Below, piece after piece: positions 10,890 to 19,500 of a stretch of 64,000 bases of DNA (position 1 is its first letter; every line of letters begins with the position of its first letter). Made by a program: the position numbers and the translations under genes. The notes beneath the pieces were generated by a model, which ran no database searches, was not told the DNA's origin, and worked only from the letters and a program-made list of their open reading frames with translations. This stretch comes from Symbiodinium natans (taxonomy: Eukaryota; Sar; Dinophyceae; Suessiales; Symbiodiniaceae): contig CAJNDS010002672.1 in the NCBI GenBank assembly GCA_905221605.1, positions 256,520-320,519 of the forward strand, given 5' to 3'.

Positions 10890-13787
10890 CCTGATGGTCC
10901 CGAATGTAGCATCACTAACGCCCCAAAACTCTTGTCTATTTTTTTTGAGGCTCCTACGAAGACTTTTTTTGGGCGAAGAGGGGGTCATGGGTTCCCCTAC
11001 AACCCCCGTCTATACTACCCCCCCCCCTTCTAGGCTCCCCCCAAAGAACCTTAGCTAGGCTTAATCATCCCTAAGCCCTAAACCTTAAGCCGCTAAATGA
11101 CCTGAATTATGGGGGGTACCTGGGGTAAACAGGGTCCAAATGGGAAGCGGGGCCGTCTGTTCTCAGGGGTCTTTTACTTTGAGGTGCAAGTTAGGGATCC
11201 CCAAACCCTAAAAACAAAAGACGCCAATCACTGCCCATAATTCAAGGTTTTTTAGTGGGCTTTTATTTTGAGGTGCAAGCTAGGGAACCGGCCCGAAACC
11301 CTAAACCCTGTAAACTCCATCAATCCTACCCAATTTTGGGTTTTTTCGGGTGGTTTGGGCTGCTTGCCGGGCTTGGAGGTGTAGTTTGGGGGTTGGGGAT
11401 GGTTCGGGGCTTCTGCGTCGTGAAGGTCGGAGGGGTGGGAAAAGTTGCCTGAAAGGCTGAAACCTTTCCACCCAAAACGCAGGAAGGGTTTTAGGATTTC
11501 GGGTTTCGGGTTTAGGCTTCGGGCGTCGGGTTTGGGGAAGAGTTTGGGAGCAAGAAAAGTCTTGAGGAAGGGCCCTGAAAGCAAGCTCCTTAACCTCCTG
11601 CGGCCCGAACCTTGCAGTGCTCTTACTCTAGCGCTTAGGGCGCAGGGCAAACGGGCAGCTAGGAAACCCGAGTCTGCTAAGCGCCCCTCCTAAACCCTGA
11701 AGCCCTACAACCCTTAAGTAGGGGTTTACGATAAAGGATCTCCTTTTATAATAAGGACCCCAACAAGGTATCCCTAATATCATCAACCCCCAAATCGCCC
11801 TCCTAAACCCGTAAACCCTAAACCCACAACCCTCAATCGCCGCCCCAAGAAAAGGAAGTGAAGGGTTTGGCTATGGGCCCGTCGGGGAGCCCTGGAACGG
11901 AACCGCATCGTGGATCCAGGCGCTGCCATTTCAGGGGGTTTCGGGTTTAGGATTTAGGGTTTAGGGTTTAGGGCCGTTTCAGGGGGGGTTTCAGGCTTTT
12001 CCGTGCTTCTGGCTCCTGCCCTCGGCAGGGGGGACCTGTACCAGCCAACCGGTGAACCTTGAGCTTTTGGGAGATTTCCTTCTTTAAAGTAGGAATAGTA
12101 ACTTGGTAGCCCAGTGGTACCCTTTTCCCTGTTTTTTGGTTCAAGGTTCCCTTGTAAAATGAACCAACCAAAAAAGAGTGCCCTTGTTGTAATATGGTTA
12201 CTGGGGTACCAAGGTAACTTTTACCTCAGGTTATCTTGGGATGTTCCCCCTGATACTAGCAGTCCTTAATAGGGATTGCAATAGGGGGTTGCTAGAATTC
12301 CTACTCAGAAGCTGCTAGGGTTTAGGGTTTAGGGTTGAGGGTTTAGGGTTTAGGGTTTAGGGTTTAGGGTTTAGGTTTAGGGTTGCACCCCTTATTCTTG
12401 AAGAGGTGTCATTGCAGAGGGAGGGCATTTTGCAGACCTTCCACTGACATGTCGATTGTTTCAAGACTTTCTCACTGGGAATGCATCGCACTTTCGACTA
12501 CCAGCTGCGCCGACTCTGAACATTGATGCTCAAGCTGTAAAGACTAATTTGTGATGCCATGCCTTTTTGTTCTTGCACGCCCTTGACTTCGTCCCCTCCC
12601 ATAACTGCGGGGGTTTCGTTAAGGGCCACTGCCGTGCTGTGGGCCTTTTAGCTTTGCCTGATGAGTGGAAGCATCGGGCTGCATGTCGCTCTAACCTGAA
12701 GCCAGCTACGGGCCAAGTTAAAAACAGTGGTTCTTGCAAGAGCTGTCTCCTGGTCAACACGTTCGATTAAGTGGGCTATGCATTCGACTTCTTGTGCTTC
12801 TACACACGTGGCTGAAGCGGAACATGAGAAACCGGAGTTCAAGAATTAGGGTTTAGGGTTTAGGGTTTAGGGTTTAGGGTTTAGGGCTTAGGGCTTAGGG
12901 TTTAGGGTTTAGGGTTTGGGGGGGAACGTCCCAAAGGTTATCCTTGTTTCTTCCTTGGACATTGGTCTTTGGCTCATGGCGACGGTCTCCTCTTGGGGGA
13001 TGGGAAGCTGGGCTTCGAGGAAAGGAAAGGCTCAGGGCTCGCGAGATTCTGGCCCCCCAAGTTCCTCCAGCATGCTGAGTTCAGCACCCTCCGAAACCCT
13101 AAGCCCTAAGCCCTAAACCCTAAATCCTAAACCCTAAACCCCAAGCCCTAAACCCTAAACCCTAATGGCAAGCGATCCCCGACTCTTTGGCTGAAACCCT
13201 TGAAACCCTAGACGCCGGTTTGAAACCTTTAAAAAAGCACCACCGTGCAGACCCCTCCGAAAACCCTAAACGCAAACCCTAAACCCTAAACCCTAAACCC
13301 TAAACCCTAAACCCTAAACCCTAAACCCTAAACCCTAAACCTATGAGCAGAAGAATTGGCTGCTGGCAGGTGGTCGGCTTCATCTTCATGACGGTTGGCG
13401 CCTGGTCGGCCTTGAAGATGGTTACGAGGGTTTAGGGTTTAGGGTTTAGGGTTTAGGGTTTAGGGTTTAGGTTTAGGGTTCAAGGGCTTTAAAGCTCAGA
13501 GGGAGCGGGACTTTCGACACCAAATGAAGATTCAGGGAGAGAGAGCATGGGGCCTTTTACGTCGGAACCAGGGGTTTCGGGCTCAGGCAAAGTCCAATCC
13601 CCTAGCCGGGCAGCCGGAACCCTTTAGGGTTTAGGGTTTAGGGTTTAAAGTTAGGGTTTAGGGTTTAGGGTTTAGGTCCACAGAACTTCGAGCCTCAAGC
13701 CCAGGCGTGTTCGTGTACGCCTACGGCAACGCGGTGCAGCAGGTCGCGGCTGCGCAGCAGGAGGAAGCTGATTGGGATTCTGCTTGA
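5811..13787 (+). CDS. SLC35F6-like transporter of the drug/metabolite transporter superfamily (about 14 exons)
   Basis: A spliced gene for a multi-pass membrane transporter, probably a solute or nucleotide-sugar-like carrier of endomembranes. Exons fixed by a continuous frame are 5811-5877, 6156-6187, 6545-6639, 7291-7366, 8137-8247, 8363-8416, 8521-8656, 9011-9089, 9253-9351 and 9714-~9797. Approximate later exons are 10287-10390, 10663-10737, 13344-13424 and 13705-13787 (TGA stop). Family signatures in order are: TM1 VSFLFVITLGGTLLG; the KKPWFLELLMFIGMTM helix; FLPAMGDLVGSIL; VYISNSTAQMLGSSIII; VAVNSYIFLGRRYNG; VLEEKVMGESGLHPFEVTG followed by TEGVYG; and a last helix WQVVGFIFMTVGAWSAL. Order and spacing match SLC35F6 (ANT2BP) proteins. 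Donors are GT, GC and GA. Most introns contain telomere-heptamer arrays, and two are introner-like elements. The family is well supported; the substrate is unknown, and the exon 10-14 borders are provisional. Confidence 0.78.
5878..6155 (+). other. Transporter intron 1 with TTTAGGG array
   Basis: A GT-AG intron with degenerate TTTAGGG units near its start and more before the acceptor. Splicing joins TLLG to GVTNKFAYQIK in frame. Confidence 0.75.
6188..6544 (+). other. Transporter intron 2, GA-AG type, with CCCTAAA array
   Basis: The frame is kept only if the donor is GA at 6188 (AAA|GACG) and the acceptor is AG at 6543-6544. The sequences after each junction are similar (GACG, GATG). The intron holds a C-rich heptamer array at about 6444-6512. 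Confidence 0.6.
7371..7706. repeat. G homopolymer followed by long TTTAGGG array (transporter intron 4)
   Basis: About 35 G residues lead into a long G-rich array with TTTAGAGGG variants in the middle. It lies just after the GT donor of intron 4 (7367-8136). Confidence 0.93.
7995..8107. mobile_element. Family A palindromic element, copy 2 (inside transporter intron 4)
   Basis: A diverged copy: GGGATTTTCCCCCTTGTACTAGCAGTCC at the left (first and last few bases are the family ends) and ATAAGGGGGAACATCCC at the right, with an unrelated middle. It lies just upstream of the exon 5 acceptor. Confidence 0.65.
8252..8362 (+). mobile_element. Introner-like element, family B copy 1 (is transporter intron 5)
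   Basis: About 111 bp with terminal inverted repeats CTTGGTAGCCCAGT and ACTGGGCTCACCAAG. It is flanked by a 4-bp duplication GTTT (8248-8251 and 8363-8366). The left duplication supplies the GT donor and the element end supplies the AG acceptor, so removing 8248-8362 restores TTG GTT TAC in frame. A second copy lies at 12102-12213. Confidence 0.85.
8422..8520 (+). mobile_element. Introner-like element, family C copy 1 (is transporter intron 6)
   Basis: About 99 bp beginning TATATCCCCC and ending GGGGAGTAGAG, containing AAAACCCAAGAGGAT. It is flanked by the 5-bp duplication GTGGC (8417-8421 and 8521-8525). GT of the left duplication is the donor and AG at the element end is the acceptor. Splicing gives ATC ATG GTG GCC in frame. 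The second copy is at 45631-45788. Confidence 0.82.
8703..8880. repeat. Family D repeat piece in transporter intron 7
   Basis: Contains ATAGTAGGATT..., GGAAACCCC and AGCAGGATTCCCCCAAAAT motifs. A related piece lies at 60283-60362 (ATAGTAGGATTCCCCAATA, GGAAACCCCC). Its ends are not clear. Confidence 0.5.
8891..9023 (+). repeat. Telomeric array flanked by a 20-bp direct repeat at exon 8
   Basis: AGGCAAGGGCTGCAGGAAGC occurs at 8891-8910 and again at 9004-9023, where it overlaps the acceptor and start of exon 8. Between the copies is a CCCTAAA/CCCTGAA array (about 8932-8997). Confidence 0.9.
9353..9445. repeat. Tandem duplication in transporter intron 9
   Basis: TAGGCTCTTCTTATTCCC followed by a T-rich tract and CTGCAGGGTTTAG occurs twice in a row, with small differences. 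The second copy is followed by a G-rich homopolymer at 9460-9478. Confidence 0.8.
9627..9703. repeat. CCCTAAA array before exon 10 acceptor
   Basis: About 11 C-rich units end a few bases upstream of the acceptor GGTCTAG|GCTT, taking the place of a polypyrimidine tract. Confidence 0.93.
9855..9953. repeat. TTTAGGG array, transporter intron 10
   Basis: About 14 perfect G-rich units near the 5' part of the intron. The same intron carries a C-rich array near its 3' end (10103-10275). Confidence 0.95.
10103..10275. repeat. CCCTAAA/CCCCCTAAA mixed array, transporter intron 10
   Basis: Heptamers alternate with 9-mers (CCCCCTAAA) up to the acceptor region of exon 11. Confidence 0.93.
10445..10623 (+). 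repeat. Telomeric array flanked by a 19-bp direct repeat, transporter intron 11
   Basis: AAGGAGCAAGCATGATCAT (10445-10463) and AAGGAGCAAACATGAACAT (10605-10623) flank an array of CCCTAAA with an inner run of CCCTCAA units (about 10482-10598). Confidence 0.88.
10786..10890. repeat. Trinucleotide microsatellite (TAG)n then (TCG)n
   Basis: About 9 TAG/AGT units switch cleanly to about 25 TCG/CGT units. It lies in the long intron 12 of the transporter gene. The poly-D/poly-T reading frames here are shadows. Confidence 0.95.
12102..12213. mobile_element. Introner-like element, family B copy 2
   Basis: Same inverted-repeat ends (CTTGGTAGCCCAGTGGTACC, GGTTACTGGGGTACCAAG) and a 4-bp duplication GTAA at 12098-12101 and 12214-12217. 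Again the duplication begins with GT and the element ends in AG. It lies inside the large intron 12, so this copy need not be spliced alone. Confidence 0.85.
12238..12300. mobile_element. Family A element, left half only
   Basis: GGATGTTCCCCCTGATACTA and AGTCCTTAATAGGGATTGC match the left arm of family A. The right arm is missing and a TTTAGGG array begins at about 12310. Confidence 0.6.
12311..12386. repeat. TTTAGGG array
   Basis: G-rich heptamers with one TTGAGGG unit, within transporter intron 12. Confidence 0.93.
12387..12845. other. Unassigned unique sequence in transporter intron 12
   Basis: Roughly 460 bp free of heptamers. Short open frames exist on both strands, but none extends far and none matches a family I can name with confidence. 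A plus-strand piece HSTSCASTHVAEAEH faintly recalls a Copia RNase H end, too weakly to annotate. Confidence 0.4.
12846..12919. repeat. TTTAGGG array
   Basis: G-rich heptamers with TTAGGGC variants. Confidence 0.93.
13272..13342. repeat. CCCTAAA array before exon 13
   Basis: About 10 C-rich units end immediately upstream of the exon encoding the last transmembrane helix of the transporter. Confidence 0.93.
13430..13480. repeat. TTTAGGG array after exon 13
   Basis: G-rich units begin a few bases after exon 13, so exon 13 has a C-rich array before it and a G-rich array after it. Confidence 0.93.
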
Positions 13788-14389
13788 CAAGATTAAGAAT
13801 AAAATCATGACAATACTAGGAAAGCAGGAATTTTACACACGAACATTCCGCTAATTAGTAAGAAAAGAAATAAGACAATATAAGAAACATTCAAATTCCG
13901 CAACATATTTGCAATATGGTATTCAGGGTTCTAATCTTAGGGACCTTTCCCCTAAACCCTAAAACCCTAAACCCTAAACCCTAACGCCTGGGGCCTGCCC
14001 AGTGGCGCGGGATCCCCGAGAGCAGGGGAAGGAGGCGGTTCCGAGGGCTAGGCGGATGAGTAGCACTTGGAGGTTCAGGGTACTTAAGAATTCCCCAATT
14101 CTAACTGCACGTATCGACCCCCCTAAGTCCCCCCCCCCAAGCAGGTCATAGGTAGACTTTTTGTAACTGGGGCTCTAAGTGCCCATGAACCAGGTCTAAG
14201 TGCCGTTCCGGATGCCCAGATGCCGCAAAATAGCGACCCACAAACCCAAGGCACTCAGAAGCCAACTGCCCCGTTCAGGAAAGCCCCCTAAACCCGAGAC
14301 CTGAAACCCTACAAAGCCTAGAAACCTTGTAAGCCCTTTAAACCCTTTAAACCCTAAAGCCTAAACAAGCCCTAAACCCTGAAACCCCT

Positions 14390-14510
14390 GGCTTGGGAGG
14401 AGCTCAACCCTCAGCCTTCAGCCTTCAGCCCTCAGCCCTAAACCCTAAACCCTAAACCCTAAACCCTAAACCCTAAACCCTAAACCCGAAGTGGCCTGGG
14501 AGGAGCTCAA
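14390..14510 (+). repeat. Telomeric array flanked by an 18-bp direct repeat
   Basis: GGCTTGGGAGGAGCTCAA (14390-14407) and GGCCTGGGAGGAGCTCAA (14493-14510, one mismatch) flank CCCTCAG/CCCTAAA units. The right copy is the start of the possible exon at 14488-14577. Confidence 0.88.
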
Positions 14511-14577
14511 GGGCATTCCATCTCCGATCCCCGTGGCCCACTCCATGCGGGAGCTGGCGTTGGACCTGGATCCAGGC
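14488..14577 (+). other. Possible exon, unknown gene
   Basis: Open frame EVAWEELKGIPSPIPVAHSM and onward to LALDLDP, ending near GGCAGGGT. It is GC-rich, with a telomeric array directly upstream. The gene it belongs to is not recognised, and the retroelement lies just downstream. Confidence 0.35.
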
Positions 14578-14643
14578 AGGGTTTTGTGGGGGGTTTTGAG
14601 GTGCTTGAAGGAGCTTTAAGGTGTTTTAGGGTGTAGGTTGTAA

Positions 14644-14695
14644 GGTTAGGGTTTAGGGTTTAGGGTTTAGGGTTTAGGGTTTAGGGTTTAGGGTC
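14644..14695. repeat. TTTAGGG array
   Basis: About 7 perfect units. Confidence 0.93.
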
Positions 14696-15379
14696 CAGAT
14701 TTTTTCTAAGATGCTGGAAGGTGCTTTAGGATGCTTGAAGATGCGTGAATATGCTTCCAGATTCCTTAAAGCTTTGTGTAATCACCTTTGGCAAGCCCGG
14801 AGCCTTCACGAGCAGGTGAGGGCTTCAAGGCTTTGTGTACTCACTAGAGCAATTGAAAACCCGGAGCCTGCAGGAGCAGGCGTTTAGGGGTTTGCGTCCT
14901 ACCAGAGCAACCGGTCTCCCGGAGCATCCTCGCCCGATGATCGCCCACGCTACCCGTGCATCCGGTTTCCAGAGCACCCCACGATGAGGGCGCCCATGCT
15001 TACACGGTTCATTGACAGCTAGAAGAGTTCGCGTTTTAACCCCTAAGTTCTGTGTCTAAAGCTCGCATCACAAAAGAGGGGTCACCCCGAAGCCTTCTGC
15101 TTGAAGCGACAAGTGCTGCAAATACCAGATCCCAAGCTCCTGGTAGTAGCAAAAAACACCCAAAATGCAGCCAAAATGTAGAGCCCAAGCCATCAGCCAT
15201 TGCCAAAGCCCTCAAAAAGCACCCCTGAACCCCAAGCCCCAAACCCTAAGCCCCACACAAATGCCAGACCCTCTGAAATCCCAAAGGTCCCGAACTCCAA
15301 AACCCCCCTAAGGCCCCCAACCAACCCACCAACCAACCCCCCCTACCCCCCTTCCCCACCCAAACAAAAAACAAAGTAC

Positions 15380-15539
15380 ATACATATATATATATATATA
15401 TATATACATATACATATTAATATGCGTATATATATATACATACATGCATATATACATATGTACATATATACATATATACATATATACATATATACATATA
15501 TACATATATACATATATACATATATACATATATACATAC
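15380..15539. repeat. TA/CATATATA microsatellite (left target flank)
   Basis: A TA run followed by about 12 CATATATA-type octamers ends at the retroelement LTR. The same type of repeat resumes at 44595 beyond the other LTR, so the element split one microsatellite. Confidence 0.93.
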
Positions 15540-15839
15540 TGTGAAGTCGACCAGCACTGGACTTGCACTAAGCCAATGCAATCACAGCCCGGCCACGCTG
15601 TTTTACGACTTCGCGAGTTCAAGCACTTGTGCAGCTACGCCTGAGTGCGTCCGGTCGGACCGCACAGCAACCTAAGAGCTACTGTACGAAACTACCGTGC
15701 TCAAAGGCACAAGCTCGGTACTTGAGCCAAAACATTGGCATTGTTACGAATTGCAAAACTACGCATGCAAAGGAAAACTACTACAGTACTGGCCCTGGCA
15801 GCTTTGCACATGCAGCGTGCGTGCATAGACCTGCTCACA
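15540..15839 (-). repeat. 3' LTR of the retroelement
   Basis: 300 bp, the same sequence by eye as 44295-44594, with TG...CA termini inside a 5-bp inverted terminal TGTGA/TCACA. Confidence 0.95.
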
Positions 15840-15849
15840 TTCGCCCCTC
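15840..15849 (-). promoter_or_regulatory. Polypurine tract
   Basis: GAGGGGCGAA directly abuts the 3' LTR on the minus strand, as expected for the plus-strand DNA primer. It is short and carries one C. Confidence 0.6.
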
Positions 15850-16529
15850 AGCCGAGGCTTCCAGCTCATCTCGAGCTCGGAGTGCAGCAGGCACTCGCGC
15901 TGAACACAGAAAGGGAAGGGAGAGGGTGTCGCGTGCGACCGCGGTGGTCCGCACATCATGAGCATTGGCATGCGGCAGGGACGCTAGCCCGCACCACCAA
16001 AACGAACGCACGACGACAGCAACCCTCAGCAGCCCTAAACCGCCCTTTCCCTGAAGGCCCTCACCCTTTGCTGGTGGGCGAGGCTCCTGAATCCTCGAGC
16101 TGGTCTCTAGCTGCCAGTACGCAGACTATGGTACAAATGGTACACTGTACAACCTACCGGCCCTAAGCTACGGCTACGGCTACTCACCTATCCAGAACTA
16201 CCCTACGGGCTACCGGACTCAGCGAGAGCCGCGCACATTGCTTGTGCCGCAGCCAGTGCAACTCGCACGCGCTTCGGCGAGCGCACTGCCGCGACCAGGA
16301 CACGGTCCGCAGCACCTGCAAAAGAGCGCCCTCGACAAGAGGGGCCACAGGCAGGGCGGAGAAGAAAAGTGCGGGGAATGCAAAATGGGCAGGCTTCCAA
16401 CCTGCCGCGGCTTTTCGCCCGCAGTCACGCAAAAGAAAGTGCAAAAGGTTGGCGAAGCAACGTGCCGTGTTGCAACGCCTGCTCTGATAATGCGTGGATG
16501 CATACCACGCCGCGCCAACTGGCCGCAGC
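15850..16529 (-). other. 3' untranslated region of the retroelement
   Basis: About 680 bp between the stop of the accessory ORF and the polypurine tract. Small frames exist but none is conserved with anything I recognise. It contains one copy of the CCAGGACACGGTCCGCAG motif (about 16294-16311). Confidence 0.55.
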
Positions 16530-19500
16530 CTACTCGATACCCTCTGGAGCAGTGTTGGGGGCACGAGTGGCGTTGCCAGCAACGTTGGAGCTACTGGCTC
16601 GCTCCAACTGAGGGCGCTTCGCAACCGCCTCATCGAGGGAGAATGCCTCAGCCGACACCCTCTGGAAATCCTCGACGTAGGACTGCGCGACAGGGTGCGT
16701 CTTGGGGACCTCAAGCTTAAGCCCTGCCTCCGCATTGGCTTTGCTGCTTGTGGTAAAATTGAGGCTCCCAATCAGCACCACCGCGCCGTCAGGCCGCAGT
16801 AGGCAAAGGGCTTTGGCATGGTGCAGCCCTTGAATCCCGGTGCCTACCTTAGCCCCGCGGCCGTCGCGAGCATAGGCGTCGCGCAAGGATGTGCCGCAAC
16901 CCACCTTCACCTCGGCACCTGCGGCCGCCAAGCGTTTCAACGCTTGCCACTGAAGCTTGGTGCGGTGGCATTGTCCCATGTCGGCGACAATCCGAACGCT
17001 TGCGCCCTTGCCAAGCGACGCTTCGATTGCCTCGATGCAGGATGGGCAATCTAAGCTGTAAGCCCGGATGTAGATCACATCCTCTGCTGCTCCAGACCCA
17101 AGCAGCGTTTGGGCGGCCTGAATGTATGGCCCGCCCGCAAGGAATTCCGCTTCTTTGACTGGAGAACTCCTAGCGGGGGCTGGGCCCTTGTTCCTCCGGC
17201 CTGGCGTGCGCGCCACAGTGGCAGTGGCGGCACGTTGCACTGAGCCGGACTGTGCGTGGGCTGCGCTCGCTCCATTTGCTGGGGCCGCGGCCAGGTCACG
17301 ACCCGCGAGCCCCTGAAAGCAGGAGAGCCCGCGGCTCTTGGCCGCGAGTTGGGAGAAACACCCTTCACTGTTCCCCAAACCCAACACCACCTTACCCTTA
17401 GCTAGGGCATCGGAGGCGGTACTCCGAATGGAGTCTGTGAGCGCAGGACCCGCGCCTCGCTGGGCCGCGTGCAAAAACCCTAAGGAACGGGCGGTGTCCA
17501 TTGCGGCATCGCAATGCCCGCAGCGTCCTTCTGCCAGGTAAGCACGACAGCCACAGGCAGCTGTCTCCTCCTTGAGATGCACCCAAACCTTATGGGTCAC
17601 CCCTTTCTTGGTGCTCGCGACCTCAAACGTCGCCTCAGAGCCAAGGAGTTGAGACAGCCGCGCCTCAGGGGCCGCGGTGTTGCCATGTCGCAAATGCGCA
17701 ATGCGATTGGCAACGGCACGACTCACGTACCACAGAACAGCACCGCACAAGATCACTACTACCAGAGTGATGGCTGTTCCGGCGACCCACACGGTCCGCC
17801 TCGCCCCGTGACCGATTTCCTCGACCACGTCGGCCGAAATCGTTGCAACCGCGTGCATAGAGTCCTCGACAACATGCACAGCCCCGCGGTGCAACTGCAA
17901 GGCAATCGGCGCCGACGCTGCAGCCGCCAGGCCCCACCAGCCGTTGATGTTCCCGTTGAGGGCGTGCATCAACCGATTGAGGAGCCCGCGACCCAGGAAA
18001 AAGGGGGTCCGCGGCGGAAGCGGAACACTCGGCGGCGGCCGGGCCGACCCGCACGGGAAAGCTGGGACCCAGCTTGTGCTTGGGCGGGGTTGGAGCGCGG
18101 CAACAATGCCCGCGGCGAAAGCGCCCCAGGCGTACTTGCCCCTCCCCTTGGGCTTGCCCTTGGCATCGGACTTGCCTCTGCCCTTCGGCTTGCCCTGGCC
18201 CTTGCCACGGGCGTCTGCCCAAGCACCCCAAGGGTCGCGGCCCTTGCCGTGCGTCGCCTCCTCGCGACGTCTCTTGCCGCCCCTCTTCTTGTGTTTGCTT
18301 CTAAGAAGAGGCTGGATCGTTTCCTGATCCATCGCGCGATTGGCCAGAAGGATCTCGTACTCCAGCTCATCCTGGCTGCTCTCGGAGCCCGAGTCCCTCT
18401 GTTCGCCGCGCCGCGGATCCGGGATCCCGCGGGAAACGACCTCTGCCAAGCGGAGGGGTGTGCTGCACCTAAAGCACAGCTGCCTGAATGAAAGGTTCCA
18501 TTCATAGCAGTTAGGGCACTGCCACCCTGCTATGCGGAGCGCTTCGCTGATGTGATCATCGCGCTCCGCCTTCTCCGCCTGGCGCCGCTCCCGCTTCTTG
18601 GCGCGCTCGGCCGCCTGCGCCTCCTCGGCCGCCTGGAGGGCTTCAGCGAGTTCCTCATCGCTGAGGAGCCTCGCGGCATCTGCCCGCGCTTGTTGGTCTT
18701 CAAGCTCTTCGGCAGAAAACCTCCGCCGCCATTGCTCCGGCGCGGTTTGGGGATCCACCTCCCACCACCCGATGTCGATCCCATTGATCCATCGGCCGTC
18801 GCACGGGGCGCCCGCATTCGGGCCGCCCGCGTGCGTGGTGAGGCACTGGTCCTCGGTAACCGGGTTGATGGCTTCGCAGAAGAAGCACCGCCAGCTGCCG
18901 TAGGGGTAAAAGCGGCCTTCGACGTAGGCTCGGTTGGCTGGGAGGGCGACCTCGTCCGCCTCATCCGCGGTGGCAGCCTCCATCTCAACCGAGACCTCCT
19001 CGTCTTTGACGACCTCAGCCTCCTCCTCCTGCTCTTCCTTGACCAGGGGCTCTTCCTCCTCCCGGCCAACTTTGAGGTGGGACTCAGTGCGAACCTCGGC
19101 GCGCATCGAAATGACGTCAAGGCTATCCGCGGCTGGGTCGCCCGCGAAGAAGGAGTCGATCTCCTTGGCATGGAGATCGTCAAGAGGCGTCACCAGGTCC
19201 GGCGAGTAATCTCGCTTGGAGCGACGCTCGGCCAGGCGTCGCTGGACGTCGCCCTTCGGCGGCTCGAGGGCCCGCCCGCGCGGAGCGGCCTTCCGCGGAG
19301 GCTCGGGCTCGGCCTCCTCCGTGGGCTCGCTCTTGGGCGTGGACCCTCCATCGCTTCCCTCTGGAGCACCAGGGGGGTCCAGCTCGGGGTCGTCGCGAAG
19401 CCACCCCGGCGGATGGCTACCACCATAGATGTGGTGCGATCCATCCTCAAGCTGGATTCGGTCCCCTCGCCTCAGGAGCGGGACTCTCGAGTGATCGTAC

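Larger units (their letters stand above)
13792..15379. other. Spacer between the transporter gene and the retroelement
   Basis: It holds AT-rich DNA (about 13790-13920), several heptamer arrays, and one possible exon at 14488-14577. I see no complete gene. Confidence 0.6.

Noticed and set aside
10730-10988. Poly-Asp or poly-Thr protein
   Set aside because: A TAG/TCG trinucleotide repeat inside an intron.
12387-12845. Copia-type RNase H fragment
   Set aside because: Only a faint HSTSCASTHVAEAEH resemblance in one frame with stops nearby; not enough to call.
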